Below, piece after piece: positions 35,695 to 45,381 of a stretch of 64,000 nt of DNA. Position numbers and translations under genes: made by a program. The DNA comes from Planctomycetota bacterium (GTDB lineage Bacteria > Planctomycetota > UBA1135 > GCA-002686595): the NCBI GenBank assembly GCA_020638875.1, contig JACKHS010000001.1, forward strand, positions 248,001 through 312,000, given 5' to 3'. Position 1 is the stretch's first letter; each line of letters begins with the position of its first letter. Below the pieces are notes generated by a model, which saw only the letters and a list, made by a program, of their open reading frames with translations, was not told the origin of the DNA and ran no database searches.

Positions 35695-36978
35695 ATGAAC
35701 CTCTCGACCCTCTCGGTGGGCCTCGCCGTCCTCGGCTTCGCGGCCCAGGCCCAGGCCCAGACCTGCACGTACTACTGGAGCTTCAACACCCTCGACGACA
35801 GCGTCGGGGGCGTGATCGGTCAGGCCGTCGGCACGGTGGACACGAGCGTCCACGCGACCTACGGCGAGGCCTTCCCCGGCGCAGGCAACTCGCTGAACTC
35901 CGTGCTCGGCGGGACGAGCACCACCGGCGGCTTCATCGCGGCCGACACGTCGACGGCCGCTCCGCCCCCGCCCGCCGCGGGCGGCTCGCCGACGGCGATG
36001 GACTTCGGCACGGGCGACTTCGCCATCAGCTTCTGGGCCTACGACGACACGAGTGACGGCGACCTCACCAAGGGTCCGCGCGTCATCGACAGTCTGTCCA
36101 CGACCACCACGGGCCTGCAATTCGCCTTCGGCACGGTCTGCGCCTTCCGCATCGATTCGAGCGGCGGGCAAACCTGCCGCATCGACGGGACCAACGCGAT
36201 CCCGACGGACCAGTGGTTCCACGTCGTGGTCAACTGCGACCGCACGAACGGCGTGGTGTCCGTCTACTACAACGGCGTCCTGGAGCCGACCGTCGAGGCC
36301 AGCAGCGGCTTCGTGCCGTTCAGCACGCTGACCGGCAGCATCTATCCGAGCCAGGACATGCAGATCGGCGTGATCAACGAAGGCGCCAGCACCGGAAACT
36401 CGCAGAACTCGGGTCTGGACGACCTGGCCTTCTACAGCGGCCTGCTGAGCGCCTCCGACATCGCCGGCCTCGCGGCCGGGACGATCACGCCCCTGGGCGT
36501 GGGCGGTCCCCCCCTCCCCGGGACGAGCTTCTGCTACGGCGACGGCAGCGGCACGCCCTGCCCCTGCGGCAACGGCGCGGCGGCCGGTGAAGGCTGCGCG
36601 AACGGCACCGGCGCGGGCTCGATCCTGGCCGGCACCGGCTCGGCCTCGATCGGCGCGGGCGACCTCGTGCTGACCGCCACCCAGGTCCCGGTGAACCAGC
36701 CCACGCTGTTCTTCCAGGGCGACAACGCCGTGGGCGGCGGCGCCGGCACCGTGTTCGGTGACGGCCTGCGCTGCGCCGGTGGCAACGTGGTCCGCCTCCA
36801 GGTGCGCGTGGCCGACGCCAGCGGCGCGGCCTCGACGACCGTCAACGTCTCCACCCAAGGCGGCGTCGTGATGGGTGACGTCAAGCGCTACCAAGCCTGG
36901 TACCGCGACCCGGTCGGCAGCCCCTGCGGCTCGTTCTTCAACCTGTCGAGCGGCTACGAGATCACCTGGGGCATGTAG
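35695..36978 (+). CDS. Secreted LamG-like protein with planctomycete-type C-terminal Cys/Gly module
   Basis: This encodes 427 residues from ATG 35695 with the signal peptide LSVGLAVLGFAAQAQA. Residues about 22-270 form a LamG/concanavalin-like domain (YYWSFNTLDDSVGG, DFAISFWAYDD, WFHVVVNCDRTNGVVSVYYNG, GLDDLAFYSGLLSASDI). The C-terminal 150 residues form a distinct module: FCYGDGSGTPCPCGNG, LVLTATQVP, TLFFQGDNAVGGG, FGDGLRCAGGNVVRL, AWYRDPVGSPCG and FNLSSGYEITW. I associate this module with numerous secreted proteins of Saltatorellus/Poly30-like planctomycetes, as an inference from memory. It probably works as a surface-association or secretion-linked domain. A strong hairpin follows the gene. 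Confidence 0.82.
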   Translation: MNLSTLSVGLAVLGFAAQAQAQTCTYYWSFNTLDDSVGGVIGQAVGTVDTSVHATYGEAFPGAGNSLNSVLGGTSTTGGFIAADTSTAAPPPPAAGGSPTAMDFGTGDFAISFWAYDDTSDGDLTKGPRVIDSLSTTTTGLQFAFGTVCAFRIDSSGGQTCRIDGTNAIPTDQWFHVVVNCDRTNGVVSVYYNGVLEPTVEASSGFVPFSTLTGSIYPSQDMQIGVINEGASTGNSQNSGLDDLAFYSGLLSASDIAGLAAGTITPLGVGGPPLPGTSFCYGDGSGTPCPCGNGAAAGEGCANGTGAGSILAGTGSASIGAGDLVLTATQVPVNQPTLFFQGDNAVGGGAGTVFGDGLRCAGGNVVRLQVRVADASGAASTTVNVSTQGGVVMGDVKRYQAWYRDPVGSPCGSFFNLSSGYEITWGM

Positions 36979-37014
36979 TCCCGTCGGCGGTCGTCCGCGG
37001 CCGCGATGGATCGT

Positions 37015-37048
37015 GAGGGGCGTCCCGCCGCGCGGCGGGTCGCCCCTC
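37015..37048 (+). terminator. Long hairpin after the LamG gene
   Basis: A 17-position near-perfect inverted repeat (8 bp, one mismatch, 8 bp: gaggggcg and cccgccgc with complements) is immediately followed by TT. It lies 37 bases after the LamG stop and insulates that gene from the nuo operon. Confidence 0.65.
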
Positions 37049-37050
37049 TT

Positions 37051-37354
37051 CGTTCGCGCGCGCGCCGACGCGGCTCTGCGCGCGAGTTGCGACGCGTGAC
37101 GGTTCGGGAAGCGGAGCCGCGAGTGAGGAACGCCCCGGCGGCGCGGCGCCCGCCTACGCAGAAGTCCCCGGGGGGATGCGGCCAGTGAACCTTCCAGGGC
37201 CGCCCCCCCACCGTTAACATCCCTGCGCTCGATCGGCGCGCTGACGCCGATCCTGGGCCGTCCCCCCGCGCTCCGGTAGCCCCGCGCGCGCCGCCCGACG
37301 CCACGGCGGCGCGGGTTCGGCCGCTGGCCGCGGGCGCTCCCCCTCCAGCCCATC
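37051..37354 (+). promoter_or_regulatory. Upstream region of the nuo operon
   Basis: These 304 bases precede nuoA and encode nothing convincing. A short AT pocket at about 37211-37220 (ccgttaacat) is the only compositional feature that could belong to a promoter. No recognisable Shine-Dalgarno sequence precedes the nuoA ATG. Confidence 0.3.
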
Positions 37355-37716
37355 ATGCTCGACTCCTACGCCGCCATTCTCATCCTGCTCGCGGTCGTCG
37401 CCGCCTTCGTGATCGGGGTGATGATCGTGAGCGACCTGATCGGTCGCAAACGCCAGAACCGCGAGAAGGACAGCGCCTACGAGTGCGGCATGGACGCGCA
37501 GGGCGCGGCCCGCGTGCGCATCTCGATCCACTACTACCTCGTGGCGGTGCTCTTCATCCTCTTCGACGTGGAGGCGCTGTTCCTGGTGCTGTGGGCGAAC
37601 TCGGCCAAGGCCTTCGGCGCGGCCGGACGCGGCGGGCTGGTGTTCGCCGAGGTGACGGCGTTCGTGGCGGTGCTGGCGCTCGCGCTGGCGTACGTGTGGC
37701 GCAAGGGAGGTCTGCA

Positions 37717-37729
<13 letters not shown>
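37355..37729 (+). CDS. nuoA: NADH-quinone oxidoreductase subunit A
   Basis: This 124-residue membrane subunit opens a complete 14-gene complex I operon. It has three hydrophobic helices (AAILILLAVVAAFVIGVM; YLVAVLFILFDVEALFLVLW; FAEVTAFVAVLALALAYVW). Between the first two lies the conserved loop SAYECGMD, whose Cys lies near the quinone site in characterised enzymes. The acidic FDVE segment in helix 2 is typical. It overlaps nuoB by 13 bases. Complex I couples NADH oxidation and quinone reduction to proton translocation at the cytoplasmic membrane. Confidence 0.97.
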
Positions 37730-38327
<598 letters not shown>

Positions 38328-38331
<4 letters not shown>

Positions 38332-38855
38332 GCGCCACGCACGAGCGCGTGGAGGCCGCGCTGCAGGGCCTCGAGGTGCGCTTCCACGAGGCGCGCGACG
38401 GCATGACGACGCTGAGCGCCGCGCTGGACGCGATCCCCGCGGTGGCCGAGCGCCTGCGCGACGGCGCGGGCTTCGAGCTCTGCACGCTGATCACCGCGAT
38501 CGACCACTACCCGGCGCAGCCGCGCTTCGAGATGACGTGGCAGCTGCAGTCGGTGACGCACGGCGATCGCGTGCGCCTGCACGCCTTCGCCGCGGGTGAG
38601 CCGGCCAGCGCGCCGAGCGTGACACACCTGTGGCCGGGCGCCGCGTACTACGAGCGCGAGTGCTACGACCTGATGGGCGTGCGCTTCACCGCGCACCACG
38701 ACTTCCGCGGGCGCGAGAGCCTGCGGCGCATCCTGATGCCGGACGCCTACGAGCACCACCCGCTGCGCAAGGACTTCCCGCACCAGGGCATCGAGCCCGA
38801 CAAGCTCTACCGACGCTGGGACGCGGAGCGCCGCAAGGCCACGCCTTCGACCTGA
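38328..38855 (+). CDS. nuoC: NADH-quinone oxidoreductase subunit C
   Basis: This 175-residue peripheral-arm subunit is a separate gene rather than the nuoCD fusion of enterobacteria. The 30-kDa subunit signature is clear: YYERECYDLMGVRF, FRGRESLRRILMPD and HPLRKDFP. It carries no cofactor; it stabilises the NuoB-NuoD junction. The start overlaps the nuoB stop by four bases, and nuoD follows after nine bases. Confidence 0.96.
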
Positions 38856-38864
38856 GACGACGCC

Positions 38865-40094
38865 ATGCCCGAGCAGCTCTTCGAGTACGCCCCGCTCCCG
38901 GCCGACCGCGACGACCCGCTGGCCGGTGAGCTGATGGACATGAACATGGGCCCCTCGCACCCCGCCACGCACGGGGTGCTGCGGCTCAAGGTGAAGGTGG
39001 ACGGCGAGCTCGCGCGCGAGATCGACCCGGTCATCGGCTACCTCCACCGCGGCAAGGAGAAGAGCTGCGAGAGCCTCGGCTGGCGCAAGTTCTTCGTCCA
39101 CACCGACCGCCTCGACTACCTGCAGCCCTACCTCAACAACGTCGGCTACGCGCTGGCGCTCGAGAAGCTGGCCGGCCTCGCGGTGCCCGAGCGCGCGCAG
39201 GTGATCCGCGTGCTGCTCATGGAGGTCAGCCGCATCATGTCGCACCTGATCGCCGTCGGCGTGTCGGCGATCGACCTCGGCGCGGTGTCGATCTTCTTCT
39301 TCACGTTCCAGGAGCGCGAGCGCCTGTACGACGTGCTCGACGCCTACACCGGCCACCGCATGAACAACACCTACGTCCGCATGGGCGGGGTGTACGCCGA
39401 CCTCGACGACCGCGTGCTGGCGAGCCTGCGCGAGTTCTTCGCGGAGTTCGGCGACAAGGTCGACGAGTGGGAGTCGCTGCTGACCGGCAACGCGATCTGG
39501 CACGGCCGCAACCGCGGCGTCGGCAAGATCTCGCGCGAGGACGCGCTGGCGTTCAACCTGACCGGCCCCAACCTGCGCGGCTCCGGCGTCGAGTTCGACC
39601 TGCGCAAGGCCGAACCCTACTCGGGCTACGAGACGTACGACTTCGACGTCCCGGTCGGCACGGTCGGCGACGCGTTCGACCGCTACCTCGTGCGCGTCGA
39701 GGAGATGCGCCAGTCCGCGCGCATCTGCAAGCAGGCCATCGAGCGCCTCGACGCCTCGCGCGGCGCGGAGTTCCTCACGCGCGACCGCCGCTACGTGCTG
39801 CCGCCCAAGGAGGCCGTGCACACGTCGATGGAGGAGCTCATCCACCAGTTCAAGATCGTGACCGACCTGGCGCTGCCCGAGGGCGAGGCCTACGTCGGCG
39901 TCGAGTCGAGCAAGGGCGAGCTCGGCTTCTACCTCGCCTCCGACGGCACCAGCGAGCCCCTGCGCTGCCACGTGCGCGCGCCCAGCCTGATGAACGTGCA
40001 AGCCATCCCCAAGCTCGCCGAGGGCGGGCTCCTGTCGGACCTCGTGACGGTCATCGGCAGCCTGGACTTCGTGATGGGCGAGGTGGATCGCTGA
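38865..40094 (+). CDS. nuoD: NADH-quinone oxidoreductase subunit D
   Basis: This 409-residue, 49-kDa-type subunit is related to the large subunit of [NiFe] hydrogenases and forms much of the quinone-binding pocket. It shows MNMGPSHPATHGVLRL with the conserved HPATHG, then YLHRGKEKSCESLGW and RIMSHLIAVG. Near the C-terminus are SSKGELGFYLASDGT and RCHVRAPSLMN. Full length, no anomalies. The stop and the nuoE start share one base (TGATG). Confidence 0.97.
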   Translation: MPEQLFEYAPLPADRDDPLAGELMDMNMGPSHPATHGVLRLKVKVDGELAREIDPVIGYLHRGKEKSCESLGWRKFFVHTDRLDYLQPYLNNVGYALALEKLAGLAVPERAQVIRVLLMEVSRIMSHLIAVGVSAIDLGAVSIFFFTFQERERLYDVLDAYTGHRMNNTYVRMGGVYADLDDRVLASLREFFAEFGDKVDEWESLLTGNAIWHGRNRGVGKISREDALAFNLTGPNLRGSGVEFDLRKAEPYSGYETYDFDVPVGTVGDAFDRYLVRVEEMRQSARICKQAIERLDASRGAEFLTRDRRYVLPPKEAVHTSMEELIHQFKIVTDLALPEGEAYVGVESSKGELGFYLASDGTSEPLRCHVRAPSLMNVQAIPKLAEGGLLSDLVTVIGSLDFVMGEVDR

Positions 40095-40564
40095 TGGCCT
40101 TCCCCGAGAAGCTCAGGGCCGAGCTCGAGCAGCTCTGCACCAAGTACCCCGACCGCAAGGCCGGCCTGATCCCCGCGCTGCACCGCTGCCAGGAAGAGCT
40201 CGGCGGCTGGATCAGCCCCGAGATCATGGAGGCCTGCGCCGAGTTCTTCGGGATGGAGCCCGTCGAGGTGTACGGCGTCGCGTCGTTCTACCCCATGTTC
40301 AAGCTCAAGCCGACGGGCAAGCACGTCATCGGCGTGTGCCACAACATATCGTGCGACCTGCGCGGCGCGGACGACGTGATCGAGCACGTGTGCAAGCGCA
40401 CCGGCGCGCCGGTCGGCGGCAACTCGCCCGACGGCAAGTTCACCGTCGAGGTGCTCGAGTGCCAGGGCGCCTGCGCCAACGCGCCGATGTTCGACCTCGA
40501 CGGCACGTACCACGAGGACCTGACGCCCGAGAAGATCGACGCCATCCTGGGAGGCCTGTCGTGA
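40094..40564 (+). CDS. nuoE: NADH-quinone oxidoreductase subunit E
   Basis: This 156-residue subunit is a thioredoxin-fold protein binding the [2Fe-2S] cluster N1a. The ligands are the pair in VCHNISCDLRG (C-x4-C) and the pair in VLECQGACANAPM (C-x3-C). The helical N-terminal part (LIPALHRCQEELGGWISPE) is typical. It belongs to the NADH-dehydrogenase module with NuoF and NuoG, and overlaps nuoF by four bases. Confidence 0.97.
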   Translation: MAFPEKLRAELEQLCTKYPDRKAGLIPALHRCQEELGGWISPEIMEACAEFFGMEPVEVYGVASFYPMFKLKPTGKHVIGVCHNISCDLRGADDVIEHVCKRTGAPVGGNSPDGKFTVEVLECQGACANAPMFDLDGTYHEDLTPEKIDAILGGLS

Positions 40565-41889
40565 GCGCCCGCGAGACGTACCTGCTCGACCGCTGCAAGC
40601 TCGAGGACTCCCACACGCTCGCGGTCTACCGCGCGAACGGCGGCTACAAGGCCCTCGAGAAGGTCCTGAAGGGCGGCATGGGCTGGGCCGAGGTGATCGA
40701 GGAGGTCAAGGCCTCCGGCCTGCGCGGCCGCGGCGGCGCCGGCTTCCCCACCGGGCTCAAGTGGAGCTTCATGCCCGACCCGGCGAAGGACCCGCGCACG
40801 CGCTACATGGCCGTCAACGCGGACGAGTCCGAGCCCGGCACGTGCAAGGACCGCGTGCTGCTGCGCGAGGACCCGCACGGGCTCGTCGAGGGCTGCCTGA
40901 TCGCGGCCTACGCGATGCGCCTCGACGCGGTCTACATCTACGTGCGCGGCGAGTACCGCAAGCCGTACGACCGCGTGCAGGCCGCCATCGACGAGGCGCG
41001 CGCGGCGGGCCTCGTGGGCGCGAACGTGATGGGCACCGACTTCTCGTGCGAGATCCACATGCACAAGGGCGCGGGCGCCTACATCTGCGGCGAGGAGACC
41101 GGGCTCATGGAGAGCCTCGAGGGCAAGCGCGGCCACCCGCGGCCGAAGCCGCCCTTCCCCGCCGGCTTCGGCCTGTGGGGTCAGCCGACGACGGTCAACA
41201 ACGTCGAGTCGATCTTCAACGTGCCGTTCATCCTCGACCGCGGCGCGCAGTGGTTCCGCTCGCTGGGCACCGAGGCCAGCCCCGGGAACTTCCTGTGCGG
41301 CATCTCGGGCCACGTCGCGAAGCCCGGCGTCTACGAGGTCGCGCTCGGCACGCCCGCGCGCCAGATCCTCGACGAGCTCGCGGGCGGCGTGTGGAAGGGC
41401 CGCCAGCTCAAGGCCTGGTTCCCCGGCGGCTCGTCGACGGGCCTCCTGCCCGCGAGCCTGATCGACACGCCGATGGACCACGACTCGATCAAGGGCATCG
41501 GCTCGATGTTCGGCACCGGCGCGATGATCATGCTCGACGAGACCGCGTGCACCGTGCGCGCCTCGCAGGTGCTCGCGCGCTTCTACGACCACGAGAGCTG
41601 CGGCCAGTGCAGCCAGTGCCGCGAAGGCACGCAGTGGCTGCACCAGATCTTCCGCCGCATCGAGGAGGGACGCGGCACCATGGCGGACATCGACAACCTC
41701 GAGCGCCTCGCGCGCGGCATGGCTCCGGGCAAGACGATCTGCGCCCTGGCCGACGCCGCCGCGATCCCGACGCTCGCCGCGCTCAAGCACTTCCGCCACG
41801 AGCTGGTGGAGCACGTCGAGCGCGGCTGCTGCCCCTTCAAGAAGGGCGGCGCGAGCGCCGCGCCGGCCGCCGCGGAGGTGCACGCGTGA
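40561..41889 (+). CDS. nuoF: NADH-quinone oxidoreductase subunit F
   Basis: This encodes 442 residues from GTG 40561. It is the NADH-oxidising flavoprotein. The FMN/NADH-binding motifs are LRGRGGAGFPTGLKW and GAGAYICGEETGLMESLEG. The [4Fe-4S] N3 ligands are in SCGQCSQCREGTQW and a later Cys at KTICALADAA. The C-terminal tail is Ala-rich. Length is normal for the family. The start overlaps nuoE and the stop overlaps nuoG, each by four bases. Confidence 0.97.
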   Translation: MSARETYLLDRCKLEDSHTLAVYRANGGYKALEKVLKGGMGWAEVIEEVKASGLRGRGGAGFPTGLKWSFMPDPAKDPRTRYMAVNADESEPGTCKDRVLLREDPHGLVEGCLIAAYAMRLDAVYIYVRGEYRKPYDRVQAAIDEARAAGLVGANVMGTDFSCEIHMHKGAGAYICGEETGLMESLEGKRGHPRPKPPFPAGFGLWGQPTTVNNVESIFNVPFILDRGAQWFRSLGTEASPGNFLCGISGHVAKPGVYEVALGTPARQILDELAGGVWKGRQLKAWFPGGSSTGLLPASLIDTPMDHDSIKGIGSMFGTGAMIMLDETACTVRASQVLARFYDHESCGQCSQCREGTQWLHQIFRRIEEGRGTMADIDNLERLARGMAPGKTICALADAAAIPTLAALKHFRHELVEHVERGCCPFKKGGASAAPAAAEVHA

Positions 41890-43337
41890 CCAAGATCACC
41901 GTCGACGGCCGCGAGCTCGAGGCCGACCCGAAGAAGCCGCTCATCGCCGCCTGCCACGAGCACGGCGTCGACGTCCCCCACTACTGCTACCACGCCGGCC
42001 TGACGCCCGTCGGCTCGTGCCGCATGTGCCAGGTGGAGGTCGAGGAGGGCGGCCGTCCCGCGCGCGTCGCCGCCGCGTGCCGCACGCCGGTCAGCGAAGG
42101 CATGGTCGTGAACACGGCCGGCGAGCGCGCGCACGCCGCGCGCCGCGAGTGCCTCGAGTTCCTGCTCAAGAACCACCCCCTCGACTGCCCCATCTGCGAC
42201 AAGGCCGGCGAGTGCAAGCTCCAGGACTACTCGTACGCGGAAGGCCAGGCCGAGGGCCACAGCGCCGAGCCGCGCCGCAAGCTGGAGAAGCGCAAGGACC
42301 TGGGCGACGTGATCGTGCTCGACCAGGAGCGCTGCATCCTGTGCTCGCGCTGCGTGCGCTTCTTCGAGGAGGTCACGGGTCAGGCGCAGCTCTGCATCGC
42401 GGGGCGCGGCGCGCACTCGTGGGTCGACTCCTACGGCGGGCGCCCGCTGCACGGGAACTACCAGGGCAACATCGCCGACCTCTGCCCCGTCGGCGCGCTG
42501 ACGCTCAAGCAGTTCCGCTTCCAGGCGCGGGTGTGGAACCTGCGCAAGCGCGCGTCGACCTGCGGCGAGTGCAGCCGCGGCTGCGCGATCTCCGTCGAGG
42601 TGCTGCGCCAGGGCGAGGTGAAGCGCATCCGCCCGCGCTACGACGCCGACGTCAACCGCTGGTGGATGTGCGACCACGGCCGCTTCGCGTTCGAGGGCGC
42701 CACGCTCGAAGGTCGCCTGGCCGGCGCGCGCGCGCGCGGCTACGCGGGCCTGGAGGACGTCCCGGTCGACGACGCCGTCGCGACCGTGCGCGACGCCTAC
42801 GCCACGCACGCGAAGCACGTCTTCGTCGCCTCGCCGTGGCTCACGGTCGAGGAGGGCGCGGCGCTCGCCGCGCTCGCGCGAGGTCTCGGCGCCGAGCTGC
42901 TGCTCGTGTCGCCGCCCGAGAGCGCGCTGAAGGACGACCTGCTGCACACCGGCGACCCCGGCCCCAACCGCCGGGGACTCACCGAGCTCGGCTGCGCGGC
43001 GCGCGACGCCGCGGGCTGCCGCGAGGCGCTCGCCGGCGCGGAGACCGCCACGCTCGTCGGCGAGCGCGTGGTCGACCTCGTCGGCCGCGAGGAGCTCGCC
43101 GCGCTGCCCGCGCAGGTGCGCCTGTTCGTGCTCGACACGAAGCCGTTCGAGGCGCCCGCCGTGCGCGTCGCGCTGGGCGTGCCCGACTGGGTCGAGCGCA
43201 GCGGGCACTGGGTCAACGTGGACGGCCACCGCGGCCCGATCGCGGCGGCGCGCCCGGCGCCCGCCGGCGTGCGCCCCACGCTGCAACTGCTCGGCGAGCT
43301 CGGCGCCGCGGCCGCGGCCGAAGGAGGCGCGCGATGA
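41886..43337 (+). CDS. nuoG: NADH-quinone oxidoreductase subunit G, compact form
   Basis: This 483-residue subunit has all the N-terminal iron-sulfur sites: [2Fe-2S] (YCYHAGLTPVGSCRMC), a His-ligated [4Fe-4S] (HPLDCPICDKAGEC), CILCSRCVRF with LCPVGALT, and an extra cluster site (CGECSRGC with WMCDHGRF) corresponding to N7. The molybdopterin-like C-terminal domain is reduced to about 230 residues, where many NuoG proteins have about 450 or more. Yet the chain ends with a family-like WVNVDGHRGPI...LQLLGELG. An internal deletion of the non-catalytic domain is therefore likely, not a random truncation. Confidence 0.92.
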   Translation: MTKITVDGRELEADPKKPLIAACHEHGVDVPHYCYHAGLTPVGSCRMCQVEVEEGGRPARVAAACRTPVSEGMVVNTAGERAHAARRECLEFLLKNHPLDCPICDKAGECKLQDYSYAEGQAEGHSAEPRRKLEKRKDLGDVIVLDQERCILCSRCVRFFEEVTGQAQLCIAGRGAHSWVDSYGGRPLHGNYQGNIADLCPVGALTLKQFRFQARVWNLRKRASTCGECSRGCAISVEVLRQGEVKRIRPRYDADVNRWWMCDHGRFAFEGATLEGRLAGARARGYAGLEDVPVDDAVATVRDAYATHAKHVFVASPWLTVEEGAALAALARGLGAELLLVSPPESALKDDLLHTGDPGPNRRGLTELGCAARDAAGCREALAGAETATLVGERVVDLVGREELAALPAQVRLFVLDTKPFEAPAVRVALGVPDWVERSGHWVNVDGHRGPIAAARPAPAGVRPTLQLLGELGAAAAAEGGAR

Positions 43338-44353
43338 GCCTGTTCCTGGCGCAAGTCCTGAAGGTCGTCGTGATCTTCGCCGGCCTCGTCAGCGCCGCGG
43401 GCGTCTCGACGCTGGCCGAGCGTAAGGTCTCGGCCTGGATCCAGCTCCGGCTGGGCCCCAACCGCGTGGGCCCGTTCGGCGTGCTGCAACCGCTGGCCGA
43501 CGGCATCAAGTTCTTCTTCAAGGAGGAGTTCATCCCGCAGGGCGCCACGCGCTGGCTGTTCCTGCTGGCGCCGATGCTGGCCGCCATCCCGGCGATGATG
43601 ACCGTGGCCGTGATCCCGTTCACCGGGGTGATCGCGACGGTCGACGGCACGCCGATCTACGGCTCGATCGCCGACATCGACATCGGCGCGATCTACGTCA
43701 TGGCCATCAGCGGCCTGGGCGTCTACGGCATCATCCTCGGCGGCTGGGCGAGCAACTCGAAGTACTCGCTGCTCGGCGGCCTGCGCGCCTCCGCGCAGAT
43801 GATCAGCTACGAGTTGTCGATGATCCTCGTGATCCTGTCCATCGTCGCCATGAGCGGCACGATGAACCTGCGCGAGATCACCGACCAGCAGAACGCCAAC
43901 TCGCTGCTCGGCTTCCTGCCGGCCTGGAACGTCTTCTACCAGCCGCTGGGCTTCGTGCTCTTCGTCATCTGCACCTTCGCCGAGACGAACCGCCACCCCT
44001 TCGACTTCGCCGAGTGCGAGTCGGAGCTCGTCGGCGGGTTCCACACCGAGTACAGCTCGATGAAGTTCGCGCTGTTCTTCATCGGCGAGTACTGCGCGAT
44101 GATCGTCATGTCCTGCCTGACGACGACGCTCTTCCTGGGCGGCGCGGCGGTGCCCTTCTGGGCCGAGGCGCCGTGGTTCGTCGGGCTGGCTGCCTTCGTG
44201 GTGAAGGCCGCCTTCTTCATGTTCCTGTTCATCTGGGTGCGCTGGTCGCTGCCCCGCTTCCGCTACGACCAGCTGATGGCGCTCGGGTGGAAGGTCTTCC
44301 TGCCGCTGGCCCTGGCGAACGTGTTCGTCACGGGCCTGGTGCTCTCCCTGTAG
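43334..44353 (+). CDS. nuoH: NADH-quinone oxidoreductase subunit H
   Basis: This is the 339-residue membrane subunit at the base of the quinone chamber, with eight predicted helices. Conserved stretches include TLAERKVSAWIQLRLGPNRVG, YGIILGGWASNSKYSLLGGL and RASAQMISYELSM. The charged loop FAETNRHPFDFAECESELVG links quinone reduction to proton pumping. The start overlaps nuoG by four bases; nuoI follows after six bases. Confidence 0.97.
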   Translation: MSLFLAQVLKVVVIFAGLVSAAGVSTLAERKVSAWIQLRLGPNRVGPFGVLQPLADGIKFFFKEEFIPQGATRWLFLLAPMLAAIPAMMTVAVIPFTGVIATVDGTPIYGSIADIDIGAIYVMAISGLGVYGIILGGWASNSKYSLLGGLRASAQMISYELSMILVILSIVAMSGTMNLREITDQQNANSLLGFLPAWNVFYQPLGFVLFVICTFAETNRHPFDFAECESELVGGFHTEYSSMKFALFFIGEYCAMIVMSCLTTTLFLGGAAVPFWAEAPWFVGLAAFVVKAAFFMFLFIWVRWSLPRFRYDQLMALGWKVFLPLALANVFVTGLVLSL

Positions 44354-44359
44354 CCGCCC

Positions 44360-44881
44360 ATGGTCATCGTCAAACGCAAGGAGCTGACGCTCGCCGAGCG
44401 CCTGTACCTGCCGGAGATCCTTCGCGGGCTGTCGATCACGCTGCGCAAGATGTTCGTCAAGCGCGCGACTCGGCAGTACCCCGAGGAGCCGCTGGTGACC
44501 ACCGAGGTCACGCGCGGCCAGCCGCGCCTGGCGGTCAACACCGACGGCACCGTGCGCTGCGTCTCGTGCGGTATGTGCGAGGCCGCGTGCCCCGCGTACG
44601 CCATCACGATCGACGGCCACGAGACCGAGCGCCCGATCGAGCGCGAACCCGAGCGGTTCGAGATCGACATGCTGCGCTGCATCCTGTGCGGCTTCTGCGA
44701 GGAGGCCTGCCCGAAGGAAGCGATCTGGATGAGCGACGAGCTGGAGCTCGCGGACTACACGCGCGGCGCCCTCGTCTACGACCTCGAGAAGCTCAAGCGT
44801 CCCGTGTCCGCGCTGCAGCCGCGGATCGACTACATCAAGAAGATCAACGACCGGTGGCGAACCTCCTCTTCTACCTCGTGA
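44360..44881 (+). CDS. nuoI: NADH-quinone oxidoreductase subunit I
   Basis: This 173-residue ferredoxin-type subunit carries clusters N6a and N6b. The two motifs are CVSCGMCEAACPAYAI and CILCGFCEEACPKEAI. An amphipathic N-terminal helix attaches it to the membrane arm. The 3' end overlaps the nuoJ start by 28 bases, a longer overlap than elsewhere in the operon. Confidence 0.97.
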   Translation: MVIVKRKELTLAERLYLPEILRGLSITLRKMFVKRATRQYPEEPLVTTEVTRGQPRLAVNTDGTVRCVSCGMCEAACPAYAITIDGHETERPIEREPERFEIDMLRCILCGFCEEACPKEAIWMSDELELADYTRGALVYDLEKLKRPVSALQPRIDYIKKINDRWRTSSSTS

Positions 44882-45381
44882 GCCTGGGGGCCGTGGTCGG
44901 CGCGCTCGGCGTCGTCGCGGCGCGCAACCCGGTGGTCAGCGTGCTCTCCCTGCTGGGCACGTTCTTCTGCCTGGCGACCATCTACCTCCTGGCGGGCTTC
45001 GAGTTCCTGGCCGCCGCGCAGATCCTGGTCTACGCCGGCGCGATCATGGTGCTCTTCCTGTTCGTCATCATGCTGCTGAACCTCGGCGGCCAGGAGCGCC
45101 CGCTCATGGACCACACGTTGGCCATGTCGCGCCGGCTGCCGCTGGTCGTCCTCGTCGGCGTGGCGCTGGCGGCCGTGTCGTTCTTCGCCGTGGCGCGCTC
45201 CGGGGAGGCGCAGGCCGCGGCCGAGGCCGCGCCGCTCCAGGTCGACACGCTGGGCGGGCTCGCGCAGATGGTGTTCGGGACGTACCTGCTGCCGTTCGAG
45301 CTGTCGTCGGTGCTGCTGCTCGCCGCCGCGATCGCGGTGCTCGTGCTCGCCAAGCGCGAGCGCGGGGAGGCGGGCCGATGA
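44854..45381 (+). CDS. nuoJ: NADH-quinone oxidoreductase subunit J
   Basis: This encodes 175 residues from GTG 44854, inside the end of nuoI; this start gives the normal N-terminus VANLLFYLVSLGAVVGALGV. It has five membrane helices. Helix 3 (AAQILVYAGAIMVLFLFVIM) carries the conserved 'YaGAImVLF' motif with the pi-bulge linked to coupling. It overlaps nuoK by four bases. Confidence 0.96.
   Translation: MANLLFYLVSLGAVVGALGVVAARNPVVSVLSLLGTFFCLATIYLLAGFEFLAAAQILVYAGAIMVLFLFVIMLLNLGGQERPLMDHTLAMSRRLPLVVLVGVALAAVSFFAVARSGEAQAAAEAAPLQVDTLGGLAQMVFGTYLLPFELSSVLLLAAAIAVLVLAKRERGEAGR

Noticed and set aside
41886..43337. nuoG as a broken pseudogene
   Set aside because: All cluster ligands and a family-like C-terminus are present, and start and stop overlap neighbouring nuo genes normally.
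42797..44620. Long minus-strand open frames opposite the nuo operon (also 45030-47426, 47462-49207, 48961-50811)
   Set aside because: These mirror conserved complex I genes and encode Arg/Gln/His/Ala-rich sequence with no motifs. Very high GC content produces long antisense frames.
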